The notes: generated by a model not told the origin, from the letters alone. A stretch of DNA of 13,437 bases from JBMNKL01 sp050261495 (GCA_050261495.1 JBLNDI010000092.1:1-13437), one strand, 5' to 3'. Positions 1 through 7,358 are shown, numbered from the stretch's first letter. A program made the numbers and translations.

Positions 1-728
1 AAGCAAAGGCTATGTGCAGAAACATGCAAATGATTTTTCAGGATCCGTATTCTTCGCTGAACCCGCGCAAAGATATCCGGGGGATATTGAGCGAGCCGTA
101 CCTGGTTCAAAAATTATGCAAGGGAGCCGAGTTGGAGAAAAGGATTAGAGAGGTTTGCAGCAACACCGGCATCAGCGAGGAAGACCTGCAGAAATTCCCG
201 CATGAGCTTGACGGCGGCAAAAGGCAGATGGTCGGCATAGCCCGCGCGCTTTCGCTTAATCCGAAATTTATTGTCTGCGATGAACCCGTATCCGCATTGG
301 ATGTTTCCGTTCAGGCCAGGATTATTAATCTTCTCATGGAATTGCAGAAGAAGTTCGGGTTCGCGTACTTGTTCGTATCTCACGATTTGAGTGTCGTGCG
401 CCATATTTCAAACAGGATTGCGGTTATGTACCTGGGGAAGATCGTGGAAATGTGCGACTGCGACGAATTGTTCGAAAACCCGAAGCATCCTTATACGATA
501 GCGTTGTTGTCGGCAATACCGACTACGGATATTGACACGAAAATGAACCGGATCATCCTGAAAGGCGATGTTCCCAGTCCAATAAATCCCAAGCCCGGCT
601 GCAGGTTTGCGGGACGCTGCTACAAGGCCCAGGATATATGCTTCAAGGAGAACCCGGCGTTCGAAGAAAAAGAATCCAACCATTATGTCGCTTGTCATTT
701 CGTTGAGAAATGTGCGCAAAAAGAATAA
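1..728 (+). CDS. Oligopeptide/dipeptide ABC transporter ATP-binding protein (OppF/DppF type), 5' truncated
   Basis: This is the ATPase subunit of a peptide/nickel-family ABC importer, which powers uptake from the cytoplasmic side of the membrane. The gene enters from the left edge: the reading frame is open from base 3, and the Walker A region lies outside the window. Counting from the Met at base 12, the Q-loop (IFQDPYSSLNPR) is at residues 8-19, Walker B (FIVCDEP) at 86-92, SALD D-loop just after, and the H-loop (VSHD) near 122-125. The C-terminal oligo_HPY-type tail is present, with HPYT and a Cys-containing segment (GCRFAGRCYKAQDIC). The ABC signature is LDGGK (66-70) rather than LSGGQ, which is unusual. 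The substrate is unknown; members of this family also import sugars and metals. An 81-base gap without a clear terminator leads to the dehydrogenase, so co-transcription is plausible. Family assignment is firm, substrate is not. Confidence 0.92.
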   Translation, partial: AKAMCRNMQMIFQDPYSSLNPRKDIRGILSEPYLVQKLCKGAELEKRIREVCSNTGISEEDLQKFPHELDGGKRQMVGIARALSLNPKFIVCDEPVSALDVSVQARIINLLMELQKKFGFAYLFVSHDLSVVRHISNRIAVMYLGKIVEMCDCDELFENPKHPYTIALLSAIPTTDIDTKMNRIILKGDVPSPINPKPGCRFAGRCYKAQDICFKENPAFEEKESNHYVACHFVEKCAQKE

Positions 729-809
729 AACAAGGCAACAATGAAGCAATTGTCAGATAAGCGGTAAGTATTTCAGTATCAGCACTAATAAAAGATGGAG
801 GATATTATA

Positions 810-1829
810 ATGAAAGCTGCAGTTTTAGAAGACGTGAGAAAGTTAAAAATGTGTGAAAAGGAGGAGCCTTCGGCAGGTATAGGGGAAGCCGTCATAAAAA
901 TCAAATATGCGGGTATCTGCGGGAGCGATATAACGATCTACAAGGGAGAGCATCCCACAGCTACCATGCCCGTGGTCTTGGGACATGAAATATACGGTAC
1001 GGTTTGCGAAATAAATGATACATATTCCGGCTTCAAGGCAGGGGAACGCGTTGTCGTAAATCCCCTTATCAGTTGCGGGTCCTGTGACGCATGCATCAGG
1101 GGCCACTTTCATGTCTGCCGGAACCTGAAGCTCCTTGGAATACATGAGGACGGCGGATTTGAAGAATACGTCAGGGTCAAGGCGGATAAGCTTGTTAAAG
1201 TGCCGGAAACATTAAATGATTTAGAAGCCGCGTTAGTTGAGCCTTTTGCCGTCGGTTATCATGTTAATTACCGCAGCGGGGTCAGGATAGGCGATACCGT
1301 ACTGGTAATCGGAGCCGGAACAATTGGCCTGGTAGTTGGCTTAATTGCCCGCAAGGCCGGCGCCCGGGTAATAATAACCGAAATTAACAAGCAAAGATTG
1401 GAGCTTGCCGGGAAATTCGGATTAGAAACCATCGATTCCGAAAAAACAGATGCTTTGAAAGAATTGCTGGACCGTACAAATGGTTCAGGCGCGGATGTTG
1501 TTTATGAAGCATCCGGTTCCAGGGCTGGGATTTTGCTTATGACAAACGCCTGCAAGATCCGGGGCACAATGGTGCCGTTGAGCCTTTCCGCAAAAGCCGT
1601 GGAATTTGAGCTTGGAAAAGTATCTTTCAAAGAAATGTCGGTAGTGGGAAGCAGGGTATATGAACACTATCATTTTTTGCGCGCCGTGGATACAATCGAA
1701 AAAATAGCGAAGGAATATGACATCACGCAGCTCTGTACGCAAATCTGCCCGTCGGATGAAGTGGTTTCGGGCGTTGAGGATATGCTTAACGGAAGGAATA
1801 TAGGGAAGATACTTGTACAATTTAATTAA
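810..1829 (+). CDS. Zinc-dependent medium-chain alcohol/polyol dehydrogenase
   Basis: This is a 339-residue medium-chain dehydrogenase of the sorbitol/threonine/galactitol-phosphate dehydrogenase group, oxidising a secondary alcohol with NAD(P). Likely catalytic-zinc ligands are C37 (in AGICGSD), H59-E60 (LGHE) and E144 (VEPFAVGYH). The structural-zinc lobe is complete, with C89, C92, C95 and C103. The Rossmann motif VIGAGTIGL is at 167-175, and the acidic E191 at the end of the second strand favours NAD over NADP by family rule. I chose ATG 810 because GGAGG at 797-801 sits 8 bases upstream; the ATG at 795 overlaps that site and has none of its own. The gene is followed after 18 bases by a 2-hydroxyacid dehydrogenase, suggesting consecutive oxidation/reduction steps on one substrate. 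The exact substrate cannot be decided. Confidence 0.93.
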   Translation: MKAAVLEDVRKLKMCEKEEPSAGIGEAVIKIKYAGICGSDITIYKGEHPTATMPVVLGHEIYGTVCEINDTYSGFKAGERVVVNPLISCGSCDACIRGHFHVCRNLKLLGIHEDGGFEEYVRVKADKLVKVPETLNDLEAALVEPFAVGYHVNYRSGVRIGDTVLVIGAGTIGLVVGLIARKAGARVIITEINKQRLELAGKFGLETIDSEKTDALKELLDRTNGSGADVVYEASGSRAGILLMTNACKIRGTMVPLSLSAKAVEFELGKVSFKEMSVVGSRVYEHYHFLRAVDTIEKIAKEYDITQLCTQICPSDEVVSGVEDMLNGRNIGKILVQFN

Positions 1830-1847
1830 TGCAAGGAGAGAATGTAA

Positions 1848-2885
1848 ATGTACAAAGTTTTATTAACGGGATTTGGTCAGGATCTTTGCTACCAGGAAGA
1901 AGAAAAAGCATTATTTGCAGGGCTGGCTGAAGTTGTTGTTCTCAACAATATTTCACGTAAGGAACTGTTAGCTGCCGTATCGGATGTTGATGCGATCCTG
2001 ACCGATACCGAGCGTATCGATGAAGAAGTATTCAGCGCGGCGCCAAAATTAAAAATCGTATCGGAATACGGCGTCGGCATAGACAATATCGACACAAAAA
2101 GCGCGAGTGCGCACGGCGTTTTTGTATGCAATGTGCCGCATGTATATACTGAGAACGTTGCGGAACATGCCGCCGCCCTGATACTCTCCTGCAGCCGCTG
2201 CATACTTCCGGCTTCGGAAAGTGTCAAGAAAGATGGCGCCTGGGATAGCGCGCTCCTAGAGCCTAAGATGATCAGGGGAAAAACATTGGGCCTGATTGGA
2301 TTCGGCAGGATTGGAATGGCGCTATTGCGCCAGATGTCGGGATTCGGAGTAAAAACCGTTGTATATGATCCTTACATCCCCGATAAGGCATTTGAAGGAA
2401 TGGACATATGCCGCGCGGAATTGGACAAGCTGCTGGAAATATCCGATATCGTCAGCATTCATGTCCCTAAGACGCCTGAAACGATTAACCTGATCAGTTA
2501 TGATCAATTCAGGCGCATGAAAAAAGGCGTTATTCTGATTAATGTATCGCGGGGCGGGATAATTGACGAGGATGCATTGCTGTGGGCGCTGGACGAAAGG
2601 ATCGTATTTTCGGCAGGACTGGATGTTATGCGGGATGAGCCCAATATCGGGCAAAGCGCGATCAGAAGGCATCCGCGGGTGATAATAACTCCCCATATCG
2701 GGTGGAAATCCGAGAGCGCTGCAAGGGATATTGAAATAGAATGCGCCAAAAATGTCGTCAGCTTCCTGCGCGACGGCGTGCCTATAAATGTTTGCAACAA
2801 GGATTTGTTGAATAAATATAAAGGAATTGGCGAAAAAAATGCAATACTCATAAATGCTCCAAGGGTTGACAATATATTACTATAA
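1848..2885 (+). CDS. D-isomer-specific 2-hydroxyacid dehydrogenase
   Basis: This 345-residue cytoplasmic protein belongs to the phosphoglycerate/glyoxylate/hydroxypyruvate reductase family, which interconverts 2-hydroxyacids and 2-ketoacids with NAD(H). The N-terminal part carries EYGVGIDNID (73-82). The nucleotide site GFGRIG is at 151-156, with D174 at the end of the following strand favouring NAD. The catalytic trio is visible: R235 (INVSRGGIID), E264 (DVMRDEP) and H283 (TPHIGW). About 28 residues follow the usual family end near VPINVCN; this tail has no motif I recognise. AAGGAGAG at 1833-1840 supports ATG 1848. It lies 18 bases after the zinc dehydrogenase, in the same operon by spacing. 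The name phosphoglycerate dehydrogenase should not be assumed, since the context is catabolic; glyoxylate or hydroxypyruvate reductase is equally possible. Confidence 0.93.
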   Translation: MYKVLLTGFGQDLCYQEEEKALFAGLAEVVVLNNISRKELLAAVSDVDAILTDTERIDEEVFSAAPKLKIVSEYGVGIDNIDTKSASAHGVFVCNVPHVYTENVAEHAAALILSCSRCILPASESVKKDGAWDSALLEPKMIRGKTLGLIGFGRIGMALLRQMSGFGVKTVVYDPYIPDKAFEGMDICRAELDKLLEISDIVSIHVPKTPETINLISYDQFRRMKKGVILINVSRGGIIDEDALLWALDERIVFSAGLDVMRDEPNIGQSAIRRHPRVIITPHIGWKSESAARDIEIECAKNVVSFLRDGVPINVCNKDLLNKYKGIGEKNAILINAPRVDNILL

Positions 2886-2901
2886 GTAAATAAAACTGGT
2901 T

Positions 2902-2930
2902 TTGAAAAAACGTTAATTTCTTGATATGAT
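2902..2930 (+). promoter_or_regulatory. Sigma-A-type promoter of the IclR gene
   Basis: TTGAAA (2902-2907) and TATGAT (2925-2930) are separated by exactly 17 bases, close to the housekeeping consensus. The 8-base palindrome TTAATTAA (2930-2937) lies at the expected start of transcription and could be bound by a regulator, but it is too short and AT-rich to call an operator. The regulator therefore probably has its own transcript, even though the upstream genes read in the same direction. Confidence 0.75.
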
Positions 2931-2994
2931 TAATTAAGGTAGGTCCTGGTTTATTCAAGATACTTGTTTCATTCTTGGGGCGAGGAGAAATTCT

Positions 2995-3870
2995 ATGTTA
3001 CAGAAACAGGCGATTAAAGAAAAATCAAACGTGCAATCTTTGGAACGTGCCCTGGCAATATTGGATAAGCTTTCTGAGAAGCCGAACGGGTGCAGCATAA
3101 AATATTTGTCGGAAGCAACTAAACTTAACAAAAGCACTGTTCACCGGCTGCTGCATACTTTGATCAAGTGCGGATATGCCAGGCAGGATGCAAAAAGCGA
3201 CTTATATTACCTCGGCATGCGTATCCTGGAGCTAAGCAGCAATATGATACACAACACGGATATTGTACACATAGCCAAGCCATTTATACGTAATCTTTGC
3301 CATGAAACGGGACAAGTAATACAATTGACCATCCGCAGCGATAATTATGCCGTATTTATTGACAAGGTTGAAAACCCGCGCCAGGTAGTAAGGATGTATT
3401 CGCAGATCGGCAAATCCATTCCAGTATACTGTTCTTCGAGCGGAAAAGCCTTGTTGGCATGGGAACCGGATGAAGAGATACTAAATGTCATCAATAGTAT
3501 TGAGTTTGTTCAATACACGGATACTACCATATGCAATAAAGAATCGCTGCTGAATCAATTGCAGGATATCAGGAAAAAAGGTTATGCAACCGATTGGTTT
3601 GAACACGAAGAAGACATTTGCTGCATTGCCGCGCCTATTTTTAATTCAAACAATCAGACCGTGGCGGCAATATGTCTTGCGGGCACAATGCTGCAAATCA
3701 ACTCGTCTGTTTTGGCCAATTATGCCTGCAAGGTAAACGAAACGGCGCGCCTGATTTCCAGGGAGCTTGGATGCCTGAATTATCCTGCCGTTTTTGATCA
3801 AAAAATGGCGGAAAAAGACGCCGAGGCATTTAACAACATTGTTAAAAGAAAATATTCAATAAAAAAATGA
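2995..3870 (+). CDS. IclR-family transcriptional regulator
   Basis: This is a 291-residue DNA-binding regulator. The N-terminal winged helix-turn-helix spans roughly residues 14-75; the recognition region is KLNKSTVHRLLHTLIKCGYA (43-62). The rest is an IclR effector-binding domain (about 82-258), with family-like segments such as YCSSSGKALLAW and RKKGYATDWFEHEEDICCIAAPI (first part). IclR proteins bind small metabolites, often aromatic or sugar-acid catabolites, and usually control adjacent catabolic genes. The neighbours here (peptide-type transporter and two dehydrogenases) are therefore its likely targets. GAGGAG at 2982-2987, 7 bases upstream, supports the ATG. Whether it represses or activates cannot be told. 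The last 30 or so residues (after 258) are a lysine-rich extension. Confidence 0.95.
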   Translation: MLQKQAIKEKSNVQSLERALAILDKLSEKPNGCSIKYLSEATKLNKSTVHRLLHTLIKCGYARQDAKSDLYYLGMRILELSSNMIHNTDIVHIAKPFIRNLCHETGQVIQLTIRSDNYAVFIDKVENPRQVVRMYSQIGKSIPVYCSSSGKALLAWEPDEEILNVINSIEFVQYTDTTICNKESLLNQLQDIRKKGYATDWFEHEEDICCIAAPIFNSNNQTVAAICLAGTMLQINSSVLANYACKVNETARLISRELGCLNYPAVFDQKMAEKDAEAFNNIVKRKYSIKK

Positions 3871-3885
3871 ATATTTGCACAGGTC

Positions 3886-3914
3886 TTGATAACTGTTGAG
3901 TATTGTGCTAAAAT
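3886..3914 (+). promoter_or_regulatory. Sigma-A-type promoter of rpmE
   Basis: TTGATA (3886-3891) and TAAAAT (3909-3914) have a 17-base spacer. Transcription would start near 3921 and leave about 64 bases of leader before rpmE. The -35 box lies 15 bases after the IclR stop codon. Confidence 0.78.
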
Positions 3915-3920
3915 ATCTTT

Positions 3921-3984
3921 TGCTTTGTTGCGTGGCAAAGTGATGCGATAATTCAGTAGCGCAGCGAAAGAAGGTGAGTTTGCG
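3921..3984 (+). promoter_or_regulatory. Structured 5' leader of rpmE, candidate L31 autoregulatory element
   Basis: The short leader can form two hairpins: CTTTG (3923-3927) with CAAAG (3936-3940), and TGCG (3944-3947) with CGCA (3960-3963). The ribosome binding site AAGGTGAG (3971-3978) lies just after the second. Ribosomal protein genes, including rpmE in Firmicutes, are known to carry mRNA leaders bound by their own product. I cannot match this one to a published consensus by eye, and both stems are short, so the call is tentative. Confidence 0.35.
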
Positions 3985-4200
3985 ATGAAGGAAAATATAC
4001 ATCCGAAGTACGGGGAAGCGGTTGTGAAGTGTGCTTGCGGAGAGACCTTTACCACAGGTTCCACGAAAAAGAACCTGCGTGTTGAAATATGCTCAAAGTG
4101 CCATCCGTTCTTTACAGGAAAACAGAAATTTGTCGATACCGGTGGACGTGTGGACAAATTCAAGAAGAAATATGGTATTGCAGACGCCTCGAATGAATAA
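3985..4200 (+). CDS. rpmE: 50S ribosomal protein L31, zinc-binding type
   Basis: This 71-residue protein is ribosomal protein L31, which sits on the large subunit near the bridge to the small subunit. It starts with the typical MKENIHPKY and contains the four metal-ligand cysteines of the zinc form: C16, C18, C36 and C39 (CAC...CSKC). The central HPFFTGKQKFVDTGGRVDKF segment is characteristic of the family. The length is normal. A zinc-binding L31 is the form used in zinc-replete cells; in some bacteria a Cys-less paralogue replaces it on zinc starvation, but no such gene is in this window. It has its own promoter and leader and is followed by yqhQ and prmC, a common Clostridia arrangement. 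Confidence 0.98.
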   Translation: MKENIHPKYGEAVVKCACGETFTTGSTKKNLRVEICSKCHPFFTGKQKFVDTGGRVDKFKKKYGIADASNE

Positions 4201-4224
4201 TTCAAGTCTTGATGCAAAAGCGGT

Positions 4225-4253
4225 TTGAAATAGCTTGTTAAAGGTGTTAAACT
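4225..4253 (+). promoter_or_regulatory. Sigma-A-type promoter of yqhQ
   Basis: TTGAAA (4225-4230) and TAAACT (4248-4253) are separated by 17 bases. The transcript would begin near 4260, inside the hairpin at 4253-4280. It would drive yqhQ and probably prmC. Confidence 0.6.
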
Positions 4254-4280
4254 AAAGGCTGAAGATTAATTCGGCCTTTA
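4253..4280 (+). terminator. Hairpin after rpmE, possible weak terminator or 3'-end stabiliser
   Basis: The arm TAAAGGCTGAA (4253-4263) pairs with TTCGGCCTTTA (4270-4280) around a 6-base loop; all 11 positions pair, with one G-U wobble. Downstream is ATTCTTCTT, T-rich but broken, so termination would be partial at best. The left arm abuts the -10 box of the yqhQ promoter. Confidence 0.45.
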
Positions 4281-4328
4281 ATTCTTCTTGGATCCGGAAA
4301 GATTAGATATACCTTGGGGAGAATATTT

Positions 4329-5255
4329 ATGAAAAAAACAACAATTGGAGGGCAGGCGCTGCTTGAAGGCCTGTTAATGATGGGGCCTAAAAATATTGCC
4401 ATAGCGGTAAGAAAACCGGATGGCGAAATTGTGCTGGATAAAAAGCCGCTGCCCAAAAAAACACCGATAACAAGGATACCGTTCGTACGAGGAAGTATAA
4501 ACTTATTCAGGCAGATGGTTATCGGCGTCAAAGCATTGATGTATTCCGCCGATTTTATAGAGCTGGAGGAAGATGAGGCCCAAAAGCCTTCAAAACTAGA
4601 TGCTTTTATAGAGAAGATTTTCAAGGACAAGGGCAAGGATGCCGTAATATATGCTTCGGTAATAATTGCTCTGGCGATGGGTATCGGTCTTTTTTTCATT
4701 CTCCCGAACCTGCTTGCCGGTTTGCTGAATTTAAACAAAACAGGCAGCGGCGTCGTCCTGTATAATTTATTTGAGGGCTCTATACGCATTGTGATACTTT
4801 TCCTGTATATATACCTTGCGACATTGCTGAACGATATAAAAAGAGTCTGGCAGTATCACGGAGCCGAGCATAAAGCCATACATTGCTACGAGAATGAAGA
4901 CGAACTGACGGTGGAAAACGTAAGAAAGTACTCGACGAAGCATCCCCGGTGCGGAACGTCCTTCCTTTTCCTGGTGATGGTCATCAGCATTATCCTGTTT
5001 TCGTTCCTCGGCTGGTATCACCCGGTTGTCAATGCATTGCTGAGGCTGCTGATGATACCGGTGGTTGCGGGAGTGGCATATGAAATCCTGAAGTTTGCCG
5101 GAAGGCATACCGATTGGTTTATCGTGAAGATTTTCAATGCACCGGGATTGCTGTTCCAATACTTAACGACAAGGGAGCCTGACGACTCGCAAATCGAAGT
5201 GGCTATTGAGGCGTTAAAAAACGTTCTGGTGGACGACGGTTCCGACAAGTGGTAG
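4329..5255 (+). CDS. yqhQ: DUF1385 / YqhQ-family membrane protein
   Basis: This 308-residue integral membrane protein belongs to the DUF1385 (YqhQ) family, whose biochemical role I cannot name with confidence. It opens with the family hallmark GGQALLEGLLMMGP (7-20) followed by AVRKPDGEI. Membrane segments are visible at about 105-133, 151-169, 210-229 and 233-255. Between the second and third lies the conserved motif HGAEHK (177-182), with later H205 and C208 (KHPRCGTSF); the clustered His, Glu and Cys suggest metal binding or catalysis at the membrane face, which is inference. ATG 4329 is preferred over TTG 4314 because GGAG at 4318-4321 has correct 7-base spacing and overlaps the TTG codon region. 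It sits between rpmE and prmC, as in many Clostridia. Confidence 0.93.
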   Translation: MKKTTIGGQALLEGLLMMGPKNIAIAVRKPDGEIVLDKKPLPKKTPITRIPFVRGSINLFRQMVIGVKALMYSADFIELEEDEAQKPSKLDAFIEKIFKDKGKDAVIYASVIIALAMGIGLFFILPNLLAGLLNLNKTGSGVVLYNLFEGSIRIVILFLYIYLATLLNDIKRVWQYHGAEHKAIHCYENEDELTVENVRKYSTKHPRCGTSFLFLVMVISIILFSFLGWYHPVVNALLRLLMIPVVAGVAYEILKFAGRHTDWFIVKIFNAPGLLFQYLTTREPDDSQIEVAIEALKNVLVDDGSDKW

Positions 5256-5273
5256 GCAAACCGAGCAGTTTGC
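5256..5273 (+). other. Small intercistronic hairpin between yqhQ and prmC
   Basis: GCAAAC (5256-5261) pairs perfectly with GTTTGC (5268-5273) around a 6-base loop, starting directly after the yqhQ stop codon. No T-run follows, so it is not an ordinary terminator; it may protect or separate the two halves of a joint message. A GCCGG direct repeat follows within 20 bases. Confidence 0.35.
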
Positions 5274-5326
5274 AGGCCGGAAGCCGGAGACGGCGCAAGA
5301 GCGGGATTTTACGGTGGTATTGAATA

Positions 5327-6256
5327 ATGACTTATAACGAAGCATACCGGAAAGGAATACAGGTTTTAAAAGATGCGAACATAAGCTCCCCGGCGACTGA
5401 TGCCGGGGTTCTGCTTTGTCACGTAATGCGGTGTGACAAGACATATCTTTTTGCCCACGGTGACAGGGTTGCCGGCGAGGATCTTCTGAAAACCTATTTT
5501 TCATTGCTGGAACGCCGTTCTGCCGGTTGTCCGCTGCAATACCTGACAGGGATGCAGGAATTCATGTCGCTGATGTTTGAGGTTGGCCCCGAAGTGCTGA
5601 TTCCCAGGCAGGAAACCGAATTGCTGGTTGAGACCGTTATCAGGTTCTGCAAAGGACCGGCTGAATCATCACGGGACGGAGCTCTTCCTGAAGAAAGCAG
5701 TGGTTCAGGAAGCTGCCCGGAAAATGCGGAGCGGCATGTCTCAATACTTGATATCGGAACAGGCTCGGGTTGCATCGCGGTAAGCCTTGCCCGATACATC
5801 CCCGGATGCCGGGTAACGGCTGTCGATATAATGCCGGCCGCCCTTGAGGTTGCGCGAAAAAACGCGCTGGCAAACGGCGTGGCGGACAGGGTGCGTTTTA
5901 TTAAAAGCAACCTGTTCGAAAACATTCCGGAAGAGAAGTTTGATGTTATTGTCTCGAATCCCCCGTATGTAAAGACCGGGGATATAAACAAGCTTCAAAG
6001 GGAAATCGGCGAATATGAACCTATTTCCGCCCTGGACGGCGGTCCGGACGGTTTGTTCTTTTACAGGGAGATTATCAAATCGTCGCAGGCATATTTGAGA
6101 GCCGGAGGCATGCTTGCCTTTGAAACGGGACACGGACAAGCGCCGGACGTGGTGCGCCTGCTGTCCGGAGGTGTTTTTAAAAATATAGAGGTATATAAAG
6201 ACCTTTCGGGCATTGAACGGGTCGTAACGTTTATTTTATTTCCAGCAGCGCCATAG
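5327..6256 (+). CDS. prmC: Peptide chain release factor N5-glutamine methyltransferase
   Basis: PrmC (HemK) transfers a methyl group from S-adenosylmethionine to the glutamine of the GGQ motif of release factors, improving termination of translation. The 309-residue product shows the N-terminal helical substrate-binding domain (1-85), IPRQETELL (92-100), the SAM site ILDIGTGSGCI (140-150) and the catalytic NPPY (211-214), with EYEPISALDGGPDGL after it. Between 108 and 137 is a Ser/Gly/Glu-rich insert that makes it about 25 residues longer than usual; it is probably a disordered linker. The ribosome binding site is weak (GGTGG at 5313-5317). prfA, often immediately downstream, is absent. The last 26 bases overlap the opposing phosphatase gene. 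Confidence 0.96.
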   Translation: MTYNEAYRKGIQVLKDANISSPATDAGVLLCHVMRCDKTYLFAHGDRVAGEDLLKTYFSLLERRSAGCPLQYLTGMQEFMSLMFEVGPEVLIPRQETELLVETVIRFCKGPAESSRDGALPEESSGSGSCPENAERHVSILDIGTGSGCIAVSLARYIPGCRVTAVDIMPAALEVARKNALANGVADRVRFIKSNLFENIPEEKFDVIVSNPPYVKTGDINKLQREIGEYEPISALDGGPDGLFFYREIIKSSQAYLRAGGMLAFETGHGQAPDVVRLLSGGVFKNIEVYKDLSGIERVVTFILFPAAP

Positions 6257-7349
6257 TTACGTCATCTTTTAAAACGCCCCCGGTTTCGAGTCCGGCAAAA
6301 TCGAATGCGGATTCTTTTATTTTCTGCAGAAGCTCCCTGGGTTTTAAATCATTATTATGCAGTATGTCAAGCAGCCTTTCTTCACCGTACTGCTCATTTG
6401 CCGCGTTTCTCATTTCAAGGATGCCGTCCGAATACAGGAACAGCTTGTCACCGGGCCGAAGCTCCCTCGATGCGTCCTTGTATCCCGGAACTTTTGCCCA
6501 GTTGCTGATTGGTATGCCCGGAAGGCGCAGCATGTCTATCCCGTTTTTATTGTACACAATGGGAATTACGTTCAGTCCGGCATTTGAATATACCATAATT
6601 TTTTTATCCAGGTCGATAATAGTGTAGAAAACGGAAATATATAAATTTTCATCCAGGTCCAGCTTGCTGCGATTGAACTCGGCGTGCAGTTCTTCGAGCG
6701 CCCTGGCAGGCGACAGGAGTTTCCTGTCCAGCGTGGAGCGCAAAAAGACCGTCAGCAATGCAGCCTGGACGCCATGGCCTGACACATCCGCAATATATAA
6801 GCCCAGGTGCGAACCGTCTATGTCAAAGATATCCAGGAAGTCTCCTCCCAGGGATTCACAGGGCATAAACATCATTGAAAAATCGAAGCGCGGATCGGAC
6901 GGGGTACCGGGCAGAAGGCTGATTTGCAATTTCCTTGCGATTTCCAGGTCCTTTTTCATTTCCATGTTCTGTTCCTTCGTTTTCTCGTACAGCTGCTTGA
7001 CCTGAGTCGTATCGCGCAGCACTTCCACCGCTGCGATTATTTTTCCTTCCTTGTTCCTGATGGGCGAAGACATTACGGAAAAAATCCTGCCGTTGATGTG
7101 TTCTTCCTTCTCATGGGAATGACCGTCAAAAACCATTTTTCGCAGGGTGCAATTAGAGCAGGGTTCGTCGCGGCCTAAAATTTCGTAGCACTTTTTACCC
7201 AGGCCGGGATTGTTGAGGCTCTCGGACATTGCTTTATTCATGTATATAATATTGTTGTCAAGGTCGATTACCCTGACCCAGTCAAACATACCGTCAACTA
7301 TTTCTTCTATAAAGTGCTCGCTTTTCTTGAACGATTCCGTAAACGTCAC
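6231..7349 (-). CDS. PAS domain plus PP2C-type (SpoIIE/RsbU) serine phosphatase
   Basis: This 372-residue soluble protein joins a sensor to a phosphatase. Residues about 13-120 form a PAS domain with a cysteine group (KKCYEILGRDEPCSNC), then a coiled coil (about 118-150, KTKEQNMEMKKDLEIARKLQ), then a PP2C domain of the SpoIIE/RsbU class. Metal-site motifs are visible: GGDFLDIF, IADVSGHGVQAA, SDGILEMRN and DDVTMALLEI. Such proteins dephosphorylate anti-sigma-factor antagonists and thereby release alternative sigma factors; no antagonist or sigma gene is adjacent, so the target is unknown. The start is GTG with a G-run directly against it instead of a spaced ribosome site; the next in-frame ATG, at 7289, has no better site. 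It is not SpoIIE itself, lacking membrane segments. Confidence 0.92.
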   Translation of the reverse strand: MTFTESFKKSEHFIEEIVDGMFDWVRVIDLDNNIIYMNKAMSESLNNPGLGKKCYEILGRDEPCSNCTLRKMVFDGHSHEKEEHINGRIFSVMSSPIRNKEGKIIAAVEVLRDTTQVKQLYEKTKEQNMEMKKDLEIARKLQISLLPGTPSDPRFDFSMMFMPCESLGGDFLDIFDIDGSHLGLYIADVSGHGVQAALLTVFLRSTLDRKLLSPARALEELHAEFNRSKLDLDENLYISVFYTIIDLDKKIMVYSNAGLNVIPIVYNKNGIDMLRLPGIPISNWAKVPGYKDASRELRPGDKLFLYSDGILEMRNAANEQYGEERLLDILHNNDLKPRELLQKIKESAFDFAGLETGGVLKDDVTMALLEIK

Positions 7350-7358
7350 CCCCCTGAT

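Noticed and set aside
795..809. Upstream ATG for the zinc dehydrogenase
   Set aside because: Its ATG overlaps the GGAGG used by ATG 810 and has no ribosome site itself.
2930..2937. TTAATTAA palindrome as an IclR operator
   Set aside because: It is short and AT-rich, common by chance; not listed as a feature.
4031..4228. A second 65-codon frame over rpmE
   Set aside because: It overlaps L31 in another frame, has no ribosome site and no family resemblance.
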